From Profundibacter sp033851955 (GTDB taxonomy: Bacteria > Pseudomonadota > Alphaproteobacteria > Rhodobacterales > Rhodobacteraceae): 64,000 bases of DNA. The stretch spans positions 234,165-298,164 of the forward strand of contig JAWSVK010000001.1 of assembly GCA_033851955.1 (NCBI GenBank), read 5' to 3'. Of the stretch, positions 51,868 through 60,967 are shown one piece after another. The notes beneath the pieces are model-generated. The model was not told where the DNA came from. It made no database searches and was given only the letters and a program-made list of their open reading frames with translations. Positions within the stretch are counted from its first letter, which is position 1, and the number at the start of each line of letters is the position of its first letter. Position numbers and translations under genes: made by a program.

Positions 51868-52350
51868 CTATGCAGGCGCACAGGGCCAAAGCGCAATTGA
51901 CGAATCAAAACCGGGGTGCCGCAGCTGACTTCCGACCGAAATACCCAATGATTTGGCCATTCCGCCGTTGATTTCGAGAATCATTAGCACGTCCGCACCG
52001 CCATCAATCGGCGTTTCATCCAACGGGCGGGTGTTTTCGGCGATCCGCGTGACCTGCCCCGTCGAATCAACAAAGAGCATATCCAAGGGAATCAGCGTGT
52101 TCTTCATCCAGAACCGTGCTTGGCGCGGTGTTTCGTAAACAAACAGCATGCCAGCGCTGGCCGACATGGATTCGCGAAACATCAACCCCTTGGCCTGCTC
52201 GGCGGCATCATCAGCGACTTCGACGTTGAAATGCGCCTGCCCCCATTCACCGCGCAGATCGACCCCCGTTAAGGTGCATGGAGCGGCAATTGCAGCCCCT
52301 GCCCCAAAACAGATGGCGCAAACAGCGGCAATTCCAAAGCGGTGGATCAC
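51868..52350 (-). CDS. DUF192 exported protein
   Basis: 160 residues with a signal peptide (MIHRFGIAAVCAICFGAGAAIA). The DUF192 core is clear: VEVADDAAEQAKGLMFRESMSASAGMLFVYETPRQARFWMKNTLIPLDMLFVDSTG, ending GISVGSQLRH. Domain function is unknown; it is a small beta-barrel fold of the envelope. Its start overlaps the end of the cold-shock gene by four bases (ATGA). Confidence 0.9.
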   Translation of the reverse strand: MIHRFGIAAVCAICFGAGAAIAAPCTLTGVDLRGEWGQAHFNVEVADDAAEQAKGLMFRESMSASAGMLFVYETPRQARFWMKNTLIPLDMLFVDSTGQVTRIAENTRPLDETPIDGGADVLMILEINGGMAKSLGISVGSQLRHPGFDSSIALWPCAPA

Positions 52351-52874
52351 TCAGGTGCCTCAAAGGACACATCCCATGGCATCACATGGGTGGCCATAGA
52401 GCCACGCTCGCCGTCTTCTACTTTGATGCAAATTGCTTCGCCAGGTTGCAGGTCGGCCAGACCAGAGCGGCGCAACACTTCGACGTGGATAAACACATCA
52501 TCGGCAGATCCGAACACATTGGCAAACCCAAAGCCTTTGGCCTTGTCGAACCATTTCACCCGGGCTGGCTCCAACTCATCGGTGTTCACCGCTTCAAAGG
52601 TTTCAAATCCACCGTGCACGGCGTCAATATCAATTTGAGGCGGATCAATGCGTAAAATTTCAGTGGTTTGGATGCCGCGATCAGTTTCTTGTACGATAAT
52701 CTGAATGCCAGCCTGATCGGCCACCGAGCTTTGGCCAAAATTACGCAATACATTTGCGTGCAATAAAATGTCGGGTCCGCCATCATCGGCAACCACAAAG
52801 CCAAACCCTTTGGAAGGGTCGAACCATTTGACATAGCCCGTTATCTGTTTTTTCGTTTCGTTATCTTCAGTCAT
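52347..52874 (-). CDS. Double cold-shock-domain protein
   Basis: 175 residues from ATG 52874; the frame runs on to 52985 but that part has no family match. Two cold-shock domains occur: the first about residues 10-75 (GYVKWFDPSKGFGFVVADDGGPDILLHANVL) and the second about 105-172 (ARVKWFDKAKGFGFANVFGSADDVFIHVEVL). Both carry RNP1-like KGFGF motifs, so both can bind single-stranded RNA or DNA. Tandem CSD proteins are common in alphaproteobacteria and are not restricted to cold response. Translationally coupled with the DUF192 gene. Confidence 0.93.
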   Translation of the reverse strand: MTEDNETKKQITGYVKWFDPSKGFGFVVADDGGPDILLHANVLRNFGQSSVADQAGIQIIVQETDRGIQTTEILRIDPPQIDIDAVHGGFETFEAVNTDELEPARVKWFDKAKGFGFANVFGSADDVFIHVEVLRRSGLADLQPGEAICIKVEDGERGSMATHVMPWDVSFEAPE

Positions 52875-53026
52875 GGTATTAAACGTCTTTGCTATTCGTC
52901 TGTTTTCATTTTGAAGTCCAAAATGGACGCGTTTACCATTACGACAACTTGGATGGTTCAAAACCCGCACTTGATGCAAGCACAAAATTGTAACCTAGGC
53001 GGGAACCTAACATTGAGAACCGGATT

Positions 53027-53632
53027 TCACGGATTCAGGCGTAGGGTTTCCCAGTCAGCACTTGGCGTTTTACGAGTCCACCGAAACCGATCATGCAGGC
53101 GAAATTTGCCGTCCGCCCAAAACTCAATCTCGGTTGGTATTATCTTATACCCTCCCCAAAACGCAGGGCGTTTCGGGTTTGTGCCGTGTGTGGCCGTCAC
53201 TTTTGCAACCTCTGCCAGCAAAGTCGTGCGCGACTTTAGAGGGCGCGATTGCTTTGAGGCCCATGCCCCAAGACGACTTTGAAGTGAACGTGACGTAAAG
53301 TAGACGTCAGCTTGCGCCCCGTCTACTTTGATCACATCGCCACGCACCCTGATCTGGCGACGCAAGGATTTCCAGTGCATCACAAAGGCGGCTTTGACGG
53401 CGAAATCTAATTCTGCGGCCTTGGCGCTTTCGTAATTGGTGTAAAAAACGAATCCGTCAGATTCAATTTCTTTCAGCAGCACCATACGCGCATTGGGCAT
53501 CCCATCGGCATCCACCGTAGACAGCGCAATTGCGTTTGGATCGTTGGGTTCGACGACTTCAGCCTCTCTCAGCCAGTGCTGAGCCAGTTTAAAGGGATTG
53601 TCACCCGAAAATATGCCGCTTCGTTTCGTCAT
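53027..53632 (-). CDS. pdxH: Pyridoxine/pyridoxamine 5'-phosphate oxidase
   Basis: 201 residues from ATG 53632 (MTKRSGIFSGDNPFKLAQHWL). PdxH oxidises pyridoxine- or pyridoxamine-5-phosphate to PLP, with FMN as cofactor. The motifs are AIALSTVDADGMPNARMVLLKEIESDGFVFYTNYESAKAAEL (FMN-binding), MHWKSLRRQIRVRG and the C-terminal FWADGKFRLHDRFRWTR ... WETLRLNP. It is divergent from fabI, starts 140 bp apart. Confidence 0.97.
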   Translation of the reverse strand: MTKRSGIFSGDNPFKLAQHWLREAEVVEPNDPNAIALSTVDADGMPNARMVLLKEIESDGFVFYTNYESAKAAELDFAVKAAFVMHWKSLRRQIRVRGDVIKVDGAQADVYFTSRSLQSRLGAWASKQSRPLKSRTTLLAEVAKVTATHGTNPKRPAFWGGYKIIPTEIEFWADGKFRLHDRFRWTRKTPSADWETLRLNP

Positions 53633-53773
53633 TTTGATCCTATGATACATTGGGTGTGCTAAGCGCAGCAAAAGGACTTTGCAACATGTCCATTTGGGCA
53701 GCATAGGCTTGATGCCAATCGCGCAATCGCCTAAAGGTTGGTTTCTTATTAATAGGGGGGCGAAAGGCGCGAA

Positions 53774-54592
53774 ATGTCAACAGAATTGCTAAAAGGTAAG
53801 CGCGGGCTGATTATGGGTCTTGCCAATGATAAATCAATTGCATGGGGCATCGCAAAGGCCTGTGCCGAGGCCGGGGCTGAACTGGCGTTTTCGTATATGG
53901 GGGATGCCTTCAAAAAACGGGTGGAGCCATTGGCAGCCACGCTTGGCACCGACATTCTGTTTGATTGCGATGCCTCTGACGCTGACTCGCTTGATGCGAT
54001 GTTTGCGGCCCTTGAAGAAAAGTGGGGCAGCATCGACTTTGTGGTCCATGCCATTGGTTTTTCAGATAAATCTGAGTTGCGCGGCCGCTACGTCGACACC
54101 TCGCCTGAAAATTTCCGCATGACGATGGATGTGTCGGTTTACACTTTCACCGCCGTCACCCAGCGCGCCACCAAGATGATGCCGGACGGTGGATCTATCT
54201 TGACGCTGACCTATTATGGCGCCGAGCAAGTGATGCCGCATTATAATGTCATGGGCGTCGCCAAGGCAGCGCTTGAGGCGTCAGTCAAGTATCTGGCCGA
54301 GGATCTGGGCAAGGATAACATTCGTGTTAACGCTATTTCAGCCGGGCCAATCAAGACGCTGGCGGCCTCTGGGATCGGTGATTTTCGGTATATCCTGAAA
54401 TGGAACGAATTGAATTCGCCTTTGCGGCGCAATGTGACACAGGATGAGGTCGGAAAATCGGCGCTCTACTTGTTGAGCGATCTTGGATCAGGGGTGACTG
54501 GTGAAAACCTGCATGTTGATGCGGGCTATCACGTGGTCGGCATGAAGGCGGTTGATGCGCCGGACATTGATGTTGTGACGGGTCGAAAATGA
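53774..54592 (+). CDS. fabI: Enoyl-ACP reductase FabI
   Basis: 272 residues. FabI reduces the enoyl double bond in fatty acid elongation with NADH. GKRGLIMGLANDKSIAWGIAKACAEAGAELAFSYMGD is the divergent Rossmann loop typical of FabI, and the catalytic pair is Y-x6-K: YNVMGVAKAALEASVKYLAEDLG, with the preceding Y in TYYGAEQVMPHY. Full length. It overlaps the LysE-type exporter gene by four bases. Confidence 0.96.
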   Translation: MSTELLKGKRGLIMGLANDKSIAWGIAKACAEAGAELAFSYMGDAFKKRVEPLAATLGTDILFDCDASDADSLDAMFAALEEKWGSIDFVVHAIGFSDKSELRGRYVDTSPENFRMTMDVSVYTFTAVTQRATKMMPDGGSILTLTYYGAEQVMPHYNVMGVAKAALEASVKYLAEDLGKDNIRVNAISAGPIKTLAASGIGDFRYILKWNELNSPLRRNVTQDEVGKSALYLLSDLGSGVTGENLHVDAGYHVVGMKAVDAPDIDVVTGRK

Positions 54593-55203
54593 CCACGAGC
54601 GCCTTTCTCGCCGTCGCCCTGCTGCATTTGATGGCCGCCATCAGTCCCGGCCCGTCCGTGTTGATGGCCGCACGCATTGGGGTGACCGAAGGGTTTCGCT
54701 CCGGTGTTGCGGTGGCTGTTGGCATCGGAGTTGGCGGCGTGATCTGGGCCTGTGCGGCATTGTTCGGTCTGGCGTTGTTGTTTGAATACGCGCCGATGTT
54801 GCTGACAGCGCTGAAAATCGCGGGCGGCGCGTTTTTGTTGTTCATGGCCTATAAACTGTGGAAAACGGCGGATGAGCCATTGGGGCAATCTGCGCAGGAT
54901 GCGCCGCCGCGCAGCCTGATGTCTGCGTTTTTGCTGGGGCTGGTCACACAGGTTTCAAACCCCAAACCCGCCATCTTGTTCGCCGCCATTTTCATCGGCA
55001 CTGTGCCCGCGACTGCGGGGCTTGGCACCTACGCAGCCCTGCTGGCGGTCGTGTTCTTTAATGAAACGATGTGGAACGCACTTGTATCACGGATATTTTC
55101 GATGCAAAAAACCCGTGATACATATCTAAACTTGAAGGGTTGGATTGATCGGGCCTTTGGTGGACTTTTGGGTCTGCTCGGGATCAAAATAGCCATTACA
55201 TAA
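54589..55203 (+). CDS. LysE/RhtB family exporter
   Basis: 204 residues; the start overlaps the fabI stop as ATGA. Six hydrophobic helices are visible, with the typical family start FLAVALLHLMAAISPGPSVLMAARIGVTEGFRSGVAVAVGIGVGG. Family members export amino acids or small amphiphilic compounds. Substrate unknown. The strong coupling to fabI is by position only; no functional link is known to me. Confidence 0.9.
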   Translation: MTTSAFLAVALLHLMAAISPGPSVLMAARIGVTEGFRSGVAVAVGIGVGGVIWACAALFGLALLFEYAPMLLTALKIAGGAFLLFMAYKLWKTADEPLGQSAQDAPPRSLMSAFLLGLVTQVSNPKPAILFAAIFIGTVPATAGLGTYAALLAVVFFNETMWNALVSRIFSMQKTRDTYLNLKGWIDRAFGGLLGLLGIKIAIT

Positions 55204-55221
55204 ATATTTAAGGGATACCCC

Positions 55222-55728
55222 ATGAGCGACGATCGCCTGCCACACGAAAAAGGGTTTCACATAAGCTGGGATCAAATTCACCGCGACAGCCGTGCTTTGG
55301 CTTGGCGTTTGGATGGCAAGGGGCCGGAAGATGGCGCATGGAAAGCCATTGTGGCGATCACCCGTGGCGGTATGGCGCCTGCGATGATTATCGCCCGGGA
55401 GTTGGATGTGCGCACGGTGGATACCATCAGCATCAAATCTTACGATCACCAACAGCAGTCTGAAGCCAAAGTGCTAAAATCGCCGGATGAGGCGATGATG
55501 GGCGATGGCACCGGGATTTTGGTGATTGACGATTTGGTCGACACCGGTAAAACGCTTGAAGTTGTCAAAAAACTGTACCCCAAAGCCCATATCGCAACGG
55601 TTTATGCCAAACCGATGGGCCGCCCGATGGTGGATTCATTTATAACTGAGGTTTCCCAGGATACATGGATCTTTTTCCCATGGGATATGGCGCTGCAATA
55701 TGTCGAACCATACCGTGGCACAGATTAA
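55222..55728 (+). CDS. gpt: Xanthine-guanine phosphoribosyltransferase
   Basis: 168 residues. It salvages xanthine and guanine using PRPP. The PRPP-binding motif ILVIDDLVDTGKTLEVV is clear, and ITRGGMAPAMIIARELDVRTVDTISIKSYDHQQQ is the substrate-side part. It is 18 bp after the LysE gene in the same direction, followed by repeat copy C. Confidence 0.93.
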   Translation: MSDDRLPHEKGFHISWDQIHRDSRALAWRLDGKGPEDGAWKAIVAITRGGMAPAMIIARELDVRTVDTISIKSYDHQQQSEAKVLKSPDEAMMGDGTGILVIDDLVDTGKTLEVVKKLYPKAHIATVYAKPMGRPMVDSFITEVSQDTWIFFPWDMALQYVEPYRGTD

Positions 55729-55732
55729 CGGT

Positions 55733-55811
55733 GCGCTCATCACCCTTTACAGGGTTCTTCGCTGGTCTCGCAACGTGCCGCAGCGAAGAAGGCCGTAAGG
55801 ACTAATGAGCG
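55733..55811. repeat. Palindromic intergenic repeat, copy C
   Basis: Left arm 55733-55762 begins GCGCTCATC and ends GTTCTTCGC; right arm 55783-55811 begins GCGAAGAAGG and ends CTAATGAGCG. The 8 bp at each end of the arms pair perfectly, with about half of the middle conserved. It is the most complete copy and lies between gpt and the aminotransferase, both on the plus strand. Confidence 0.8.
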
Positions 55812-55830
55812 TTTGATCCAAAGGAAAAAC

Positions 55831-57015
55831 ATGACGACCCCCACCAACCCTGCAATGTCTGCCACCACACCGCCCCCCGTGATGGAAGCGCGCCGCTGGC
55901 TCGACGGGGTGGTGTTTTCACCCGACCAACCGTTGATCAACGTCTCGCAAGCCGCCCCACTGGATGTGCCACCGCTCCCCCTTCGCCAAGCCATGGCCGA
56001 TATTGCGATCAACACCCCCGAGGCCCATCTTTACGGCCCCGTTTTAGGCCTGCCCACCCTGCGTGCTGAAGTGGCGCAGCAATGGTCCACGGCCTATGGC
56101 GGCACCATCCATGAAACACAGGTCGCCGTCACCTCAGGCTGCAACCAAGCCTTTGCCGCCGCCATTTCCACACTTGCGGGCACCAATGACGACGTAATCC
56201 TGCCAACCCCCTGGTATTTCAATCATAAAATGTGGCTCGACATGCAAGGCATCAACGCCGTGCCCCTGCCCTGCGGCCCCGACATGCTGCCCGATCCTGG
56301 CCTCGCGGCCACGTTGATCACGCCCCGCACGCGCGCTATTGTATTGGTCACACCAAACAACCCGACAGGCGCTGAATACCCTGCCGATCTGTTAAAACGT
56401 TTCTATGATTTGGCGCAGCAAAACGGCCTCGCACTGATCGTCGATGAAACCTACCGCGATTTCGACTCCCGCGATGGCGCGCCGCATGATCTATTCGCCG
56501 ATCCAAACTGGGCCGACACCCTGATCCAGCTCTATTCATTCTCCAAAGCCTATCGTCTGACCGGCCACCGCGTTGGGGCGATGGTCGCCAGCACGTCGCG
56601 CTTGGCCGAAGTCGAGAAATTCCTAGACACCGTCGCGATCTGCCCCAATCAATTGGCCCAATACGCTGCCCTTTGGGGCTTGCAAAACCTGTCGAAATGG
56701 CTGGCGGGCGAGCGTGACGAGATCCTGCACCGCCGCGCCGCCATTCAGTCGGGTTTTTCGCCGCTGCAAGCGCAGGGGTGGAAACTACTGGGATGTGGCG
56801 CCTATTTTGCTTATGTCGAACATCCCTTTGACATGGCCTCAGATCAGCTTGCCCAAAAATTGGTCCGCGATAGCGCCGTGCTGACCCTGCCTGGCACAAT
56901 GTTTATGCCCGCAAATGACGCAAACGGCCAACAGCAGTTGCGCATCGCTTTTGCCAATATCGACAGCGCAGGCATTGCTGCGCTTTTCGAACGTTTGCAA
57001 AACTTCAGACCCTAA
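55831..57015 (+). CDS. Class I/II aminotransferase
   Basis: 394 residues from ATG 55831, with AAAGGAA before it. PLP enzyme of fold type I: HLYGPVLGLPTLRAEVAQQWS, the nucleotide-like VTSGCNQAFAAAI, VTPNNPTGAEYPADLL, the PLP-stacking VDETYRDF and the Schiff-base lysine in YSFSKAYRLTGHRVG, followed by the C-terminal arginine region. The substrate is not deducible from the sequence; the neighbours (gpt, ppiD, trpE) do not point to one. Confidence 0.88.
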   Translation: MTTPTNPAMSATTPPPVMEARRWLDGVVFSPDQPLINVSQAAPLDVPPLPLRQAMADIAINTPEAHLYGPVLGLPTLRAEVAQQWSTAYGGTIHETQVAVTSGCNQAFAAAISTLAGTNDDVILPTPWYFNHKMWLDMQGINAVPLPCGPDMLPDPGLAATLITPRTRAIVLVTPNNPTGAEYPADLLKRFYDLAQQNGLALIVDETYRDFDSRDGAPHDLFADPNWADTLIQLYSFSKAYRLTGHRVGAMVASTSRLAEVEKFLDTVAICPNQLAQYAALWGLQNLSKWLAGERDEILHRRAAIQSGFSPLQAQGWKLLGCGAYFAYVEHPFDMASDQLAQKLVRDSAVLTLPGTMFMPANDANGQQQLRIAFANIDSAGIAALFERLQNFRP

Positions 57016-57174
57016 GCCGCGAAAAGGCCACCACAGGCCAGTATCGACTAAGTTTTCGGCATCAAAACTGAGTGACCCGCCGCCCCAACACCAGTTTGCA
57101 TAACCACGGCTCTTGCCCCCCTGCCTACAACCGCCTAAACATCGCTAAACACCAATCTAGCGAGGGTCAAAACC

Positions 57175-59025
57175 GTGAGCAGCATCAAGAAAAAAACCAG
57201 CAATTTCTTCGTCTGGATCATCCTGCTTTTGCTGGTCGCAAGTTTGGGCGGCTTTGGCATCAGCAACTTTGGCGGCTCAACCACAGCCATCGCAACGGTT
57301 GGCGAAACCGAGGTCAGCGTTGATGATTATTACCGCGCTCTGCAACAAGATCTGCGCAGCTATCAAGCCCAGATCGGCCAACCCCTGCCCCTGTCGCAAG
57401 CCATCCAATTTGGCATTGACCAAAACGTCCGTGCCCGTCTGGTCACAGGCGCAGTTTTGGACAATGAAACCAATCGCATTGGCCTGTCTATTGGCGATGA
57501 TCGCGTCGGACGCGAAGTGCTGGCCAACACGGCTTTCCAAGGGCTGGACGGCAAGTTTGACCGCGCAGGCTATGCCCAATCACTGGATCGGGCCGGCCTA
57601 ACGGAATCTGAGTATGAGGACAGCATTCGCGTTGAAACCGCGCGCGCGATCCTGCAAGGCGCGATCCAAAAGGGCGTCGATGCCCCCAACGCAATGACCA
57701 CCGCATTTCTTGATTTCACACTAGAGCGCCGCGACTTCACGTGGTTCCGTTTGGATCGTAACAACCTGACCGATGTGATCCCCGAGCCCACGGACGCCCA
57801 GTTGCAGGCCTATTATGACGCCAATGCCGCCGCCTTTACCGATCCCGAGAAAAAGCGCCTGACCTATATCTGGGTCACGCCCGAGATGATTGTTGGCAGC
57901 ATTGAGGTGCCCGAAGCCGATTTGGTTGAGGAATATGACAAGCGCCAATCCGAATACCTAAAACCAGAGCGCCGGTTGGTTGAACGGCTGATTTTTCCAA
58001 ATGACGAAGATATCGCCGCCGCCAAATCCCGCTTGGATGCGGGCAGCGCCACATTTGAAGAACTGGTCATTGAGCGTGGCTTGACCCTACTTGATGTTGA
58101 TCTTGGCGACCAAACTGTAAATGAACTTGATGAGGCTGGTGAAGCGATCTTTGCGCTGGACGCCCCCGGTGTGGTCGGCCCAATCCAAACCAATCTTGGC
58201 CCTGCCCTTTACCGGATGAACGGTATCTTGGCCGCAACCGAGATCACCTTGGACGAGGTCCGTGACCAAATTCAAAACGAATTGGCGCTGGACCGAGCGC
58301 GTCGTCAAATCAATGCCGGAATTTCCGATGTTGATGATCTGCTGGCCGGTGGCGCAACGCTGCAAGAGGTCGCCGATGAAACCGACTTGCAACTGGCGCA
58401 AATCGAATGGGCCGCGGGTGACAGCGACGGCATTGCCAATTACAGCGCCTTTCGTGATGCCGCCGCAACCATCAAAGATGGCGATTATGCCGAGATGCTG
58501 GAACTGGACGACGGTGGCGTTTTCGCGCTCGAGTTTAACGAGACCATTGCACCGGCCCTGAACCCGATTGACGCCGTCATGAGCGATGTCATCACCGGTT
58601 GGGAAGCTGAGGAAATCGAGCAACGCCTAACCGCTATGGCAACCGACCTGTTGACGCGTTTGGACAATGGCGACGACATTGCGACGCTTGGCGTTGACAG
58701 CGTGCAACAGACCGGAACGTTGCGCGACGACAACGTCGAAGGCACGCCTGCGGGGTTTGTTCAGACCGTGTTCAAAATGAACAAAGGCGATGCGCAAACC
58801 GTTGATGGCAACGGCACTGTGTTTGTGGTGCGGCTGGAGGATATCCAAAAGCCCGACAGCGAAAACCCCGACCTGCCCGAAATCACAACCAACCTGCAAG
58901 CGGCCATCTCCCAAGCGCTGTCAGATGACATTTTCGCTGCCTTTAGTGGTGCTGTGCAATCCGAGGCCGGTGTTTATATCAACAGTGCTGCGGTGAATGC
59001 TGTGCATTCCCAATTCCCACAATAA
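57175..59025 (+). CDS. ppiD: Peptidylprolyl isomerase PpiD (SurA N-terminal family)
   Basis: 616 residues from a GTG start. One N-terminal transmembrane helix (FFVWIILLLLVASLGGFGISNF) anchors the protein with the rest in the periplasm. An N-terminal chaperone domain (about 40-180, VSVDDYYRALQQDLRSYQAQIGQPLPLSQAI, similar to SurA) precedes a parvulin-like region around residues 250-370 and a C-terminal domain. It helps fold exported proteins near the Sec exit. It is 12 bp upstream of trpE, a conserved Rhodobacterales pair. Confidence 0.92.
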   Translation: MSSIKKKTSNFFVWIILLLLVASLGGFGISNFGGSTTAIATVGETEVSVDDYYRALQQDLRSYQAQIGQPLPLSQAIQFGIDQNVRARLVTGAVLDNETNRIGLSIGDDRVGREVLANTAFQGLDGKFDRAGYAQSLDRAGLTESEYEDSIRVETARAILQGAIQKGVDAPNAMTTAFLDFTLERRDFTWFRLDRNNLTDVIPEPTDAQLQAYYDANAAAFTDPEKKRLTYIWVTPEMIVGSIEVPEADLVEEYDKRQSEYLKPERRLVERLIFPNDEDIAAAKSRLDAGSATFEELVIERGLTLLDVDLGDQTVNELDEAGEAIFALDAPGVVGPIQTNLGPALYRMNGILAATEITLDEVRDQIQNELALDRARRQINAGISDVDDLLAGGATLQEVADETDLQLAQIEWAAGDSDGIANYSAFRDAAATIKDGDYAEMLELDDGGVFALEFNETIAPALNPIDAVMSDVITGWEAEEIEQRLTAMATDLLTRLDNGDDIATLGVDSVQQTGTLRDDNVEGTPAGFVQTVFKMNKGDAQTVDGNGTVFVVRLEDIQKPDSENPDLPEITTNLQAAISQALSDDIFAAFSGAVQSEAGVYINSAAVNAVHSQFPQ

Positions 59026-59037
59026 GGCAGCAATAAC

Positions 59038-60546
59038 ATGGCCCTGATCCCTGCATATGACGCCTTTGAGGCTGGCTTTGCGGCTGGCGAAAATCAGCTG
59101 GTTTACACACGCCTCGCGGCTGACTTAGACACACCGGTTTCGCTGATGCTCAAGCTGTCAGAGGCCAGCAAGGACAGTTTCATTCTGGAATCCGTCACCG
59201 GTGGCGAGGTCCGTGGACGCTATTCCATTATTGGGGCCAAACCTGACCTGATTTGGCAATGTCGCGGCAAGACCAGCCGGATCAACCGGATGGCACGTAT
59301 AGACCGCGAGGCTTTTGAGGATCAGTCGGGTGAACCGCTGAATAATCTGCGCGCCCTGATCAAGGAAAGCCGCATTGATATGCCGGATGACTTGCCGCCA
59401 GCTTCGGCCGGGCTGTTTGGCTATCTGGGCTATGACATGATCCGCTTGGTCGAACATTTGCCTGATGTGAATGTTGATCCGCTGGGCTTGCCAGACGCCG
59501 TAATGATGCGCCCCTCTGTAGTGGTGGTACTTGATGGGGTCAAAGGCGAAGTGATCGTGGTTGCGCCCGCATGGGCCTCTAGCGGGTTGTCCGCCAAGGC
59601 CGCCTATGCCCAAGCCGCCGAACGCGTTATGGATGCGGTGCGTGATTTGGAACGCCAAACGCCGGATGCCGCCCGCGATCTGGGAGACGCAACCGAAGTC
59701 GGCCCGCTGACCAGCAACTTTAGCCACGACGGCTATAAAGCGGCGGTTGAAGCGGCCAAAGATTACATTCGCGCCGGTGATATTTTTCAGGTGGTGCCGT
59801 CGCAGCGCTGGACGCAGGATTTCAACCTGCCGCCGTTTTCGCTATATCGTTCATTGCGGCGCACCAACCCGTCGCCGTTTATGTTCTACTTTAACTTTGG
59901 CGGCTTTCAGGTGATTGGCGCTAGCCCCGAGATTTTGGTGCGGGTGTTTGGCCGTGAAATCACCATTCGCCCGATCGCTGGCACACGGCCACGCGGCGCC
60001 ACACCGGACGAAGATCGCGCCCTTGAAGTCGATCTTTTGGCGGACCAAAAAGAGCTGGCCGAGCACCTGATGCTGTTGGATCTGGGCCGCAATGACGTGG
60101 GGCGGGTTGCCAAAATCGGCACCGTGCGTCCGACCGAAAAATTCATCGTCGAGCGCTACAGCCATGTGATGCACATCGTGTCCAACGTGGTGGGTGAATT
60201 GGCCGACGACCAAGACGCACTGTCTGCGTTTTTCGCAGGCATGCCAGCGGGCACGGTTTCCGGCGCGCCAAAAGTGCGGGCCATGCAAATCATTGACGAG
60301 TTGGAGCCCGAAAAACGCGGCATCTATGGCGGTGGTTGCGGCTACTTTGCTGCCAACGGCGACATGGACATGTGCATCGCGCTGCGCACGGCCGTGCTGA
60401 AGGACGAGAAGCTGTATATTCAAGCGGGCGGCGGCGTGGTCTATGACAGTGACCCCGAGGCCGAATATCAGGAATCGGTGAACAAATCCAAAGCCATCCG
60501 TAAGGCGGCTGAAGATGCAGGTCTGTTTGTGCGCGGCCGTAATTAG
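59038..60546 (+). CDS. trpE: Anthranilate synthase component I
   Basis: 502 residues. TrpE turns chorismate into anthranilate with ammonia or glutamine-derived ammonia from TrpG. The C-terminal chorismate-binding domain is intact (SPEILVRVFGREITIRPIAGTRPRG, LMLLDLGRNDVGRVAKIGTV, AFFAGMPAGTVSGAPKVRAMQIIDELEPEKRG, and GGGVVYDSDPEAEYQE). In Rhodobacterales trpE is normally followed by trpG-trpD-trpC. Here the following DNA is repeat copy D and a mobilisation module, so trpG is not in the window. Confidence 0.96.
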   Translation: MALIPAYDAFEAGFAAGENQLVYTRLAADLDTPVSLMLKLSEASKDSFILESVTGGEVRGRYSIIGAKPDLIWQCRGKTSRINRMARIDREAFEDQSGEPLNNLRALIKESRIDMPDDLPPASAGLFGYLGYDMIRLVEHLPDVNVDPLGLPDAVMMRPSVVVVLDGVKGEVIVVAPAWASSGLSAKAAYAQAAERVMDAVRDLERQTPDAARDLGDATEVGPLTSNFSHDGYKAAVEAAKDYIRAGDIFQVVPSQRWTQDFNLPPFSLYRSLRRTNPSPFMFYFNFGGFQVIGASPEILVRVFGREITIRPIAGTRPRGATPDEDRALEVDLLADQKELAEHLMLLDLGRNDVGRVAKIGTVRPTEKFIVERYSHVMHIVSNVVGELADDQDALSAFFAGMPAGTVSGAPKVRAMQIIDELEPEKRGIYGGGCGYFAANGDMDMCIALRTAVLKDEKLYIQAGGGVVYDSDPEAEYQESVNKSKAIRKAAEDAGLFVRGRN

Positions 60547-60556
60547 TCCGAACGGT

Positions 60557-60631
60557 AGCGCTTCTCACCATAAGCCAAGCCCTGTCGATCCACCGAGGAA
60601 GAAAAGAAAGCTGTTAGGCTGGATGAGCGCT
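60557..60631. repeat. Degenerate palindromic intergenic repeat, copy D
   Basis: The left arm begins AGCGCTTCTCACC and the right arm ends GAAAGCTGTTAGG then CTGGATGAGCGC. The ends resemble the other copies, but the middle is diverged. It lies 10 bp after the trpE stop, at the border with the mobile DNA. Confidence 0.55.
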
Positions 60632-60641
60632 TGATCAATGC

Positions 60642-60738
60642 GCAATCCCCACTTGTAAATGAACCAAATAGTCCCGATTCGACCACGAAAAATACACTCG
60701 GATAGGAAAGCATGACGGTGCATTTCGGTGCGGATTGC
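60642..60738. other. Candidate transfer-origin region upstream of mobC
   Basis: A region of about 100 bp between the repeat and the mob genes. GCAATCC (60642-60648) and GGATTGC (60732-60738) are inverted repeats, and CGGTGC occurs twice, 10 bp apart (60716 and 60726). Relaxase origins usually lie just upstream of mobC and have such repeats. There is no proof; this may only be intergenic DNA. Confidence 0.3.
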
Positions 60739-60751
60739 CATTTTAGAAAAC

Positions 60752-60967
60752 ATGCAAAGCCGCAAAGTCATTGTTCTAAATGGTGCAGCTAACCAGACAA
60801 ATCTAGAACCTGCATCGCTTCATTCTATCCTAGACGAATTAGAGGAATGGGAAGCATTTCTTAAGGCCGAACCTGAGCTTATCCACGAGTTGCGGAGCTT
60901 TGACACTGTCGCGAATCCCAGCCAGAAATCACCTTCCTCTGCCCGCCCAAAGGGGCCTTCGTTGTGA
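60752..60967 (+). CDS. Small hypothetical protein upstream of mobC
   Basis: 71 residues from ATG 60752; GTG 60728 would give 79. Its stop overlaps the GTG start of mobC by four bases (GTGA), which supports a real, translated gene. The sequence is acidic in the middle (LHSILDELEEWEAFLKAEPELIHELRSFD) and ends in a Ser/Pro-rich basic tail. No family recognised. It is likely an accessory protein of the mob region. Confidence 0.6.
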   Translation: MQSRKVIVLNGAANQTNLEPASLHSILDELEEWEAFLKAEPELIHELRSFDTVANPSQKSPSSARPKGPSL

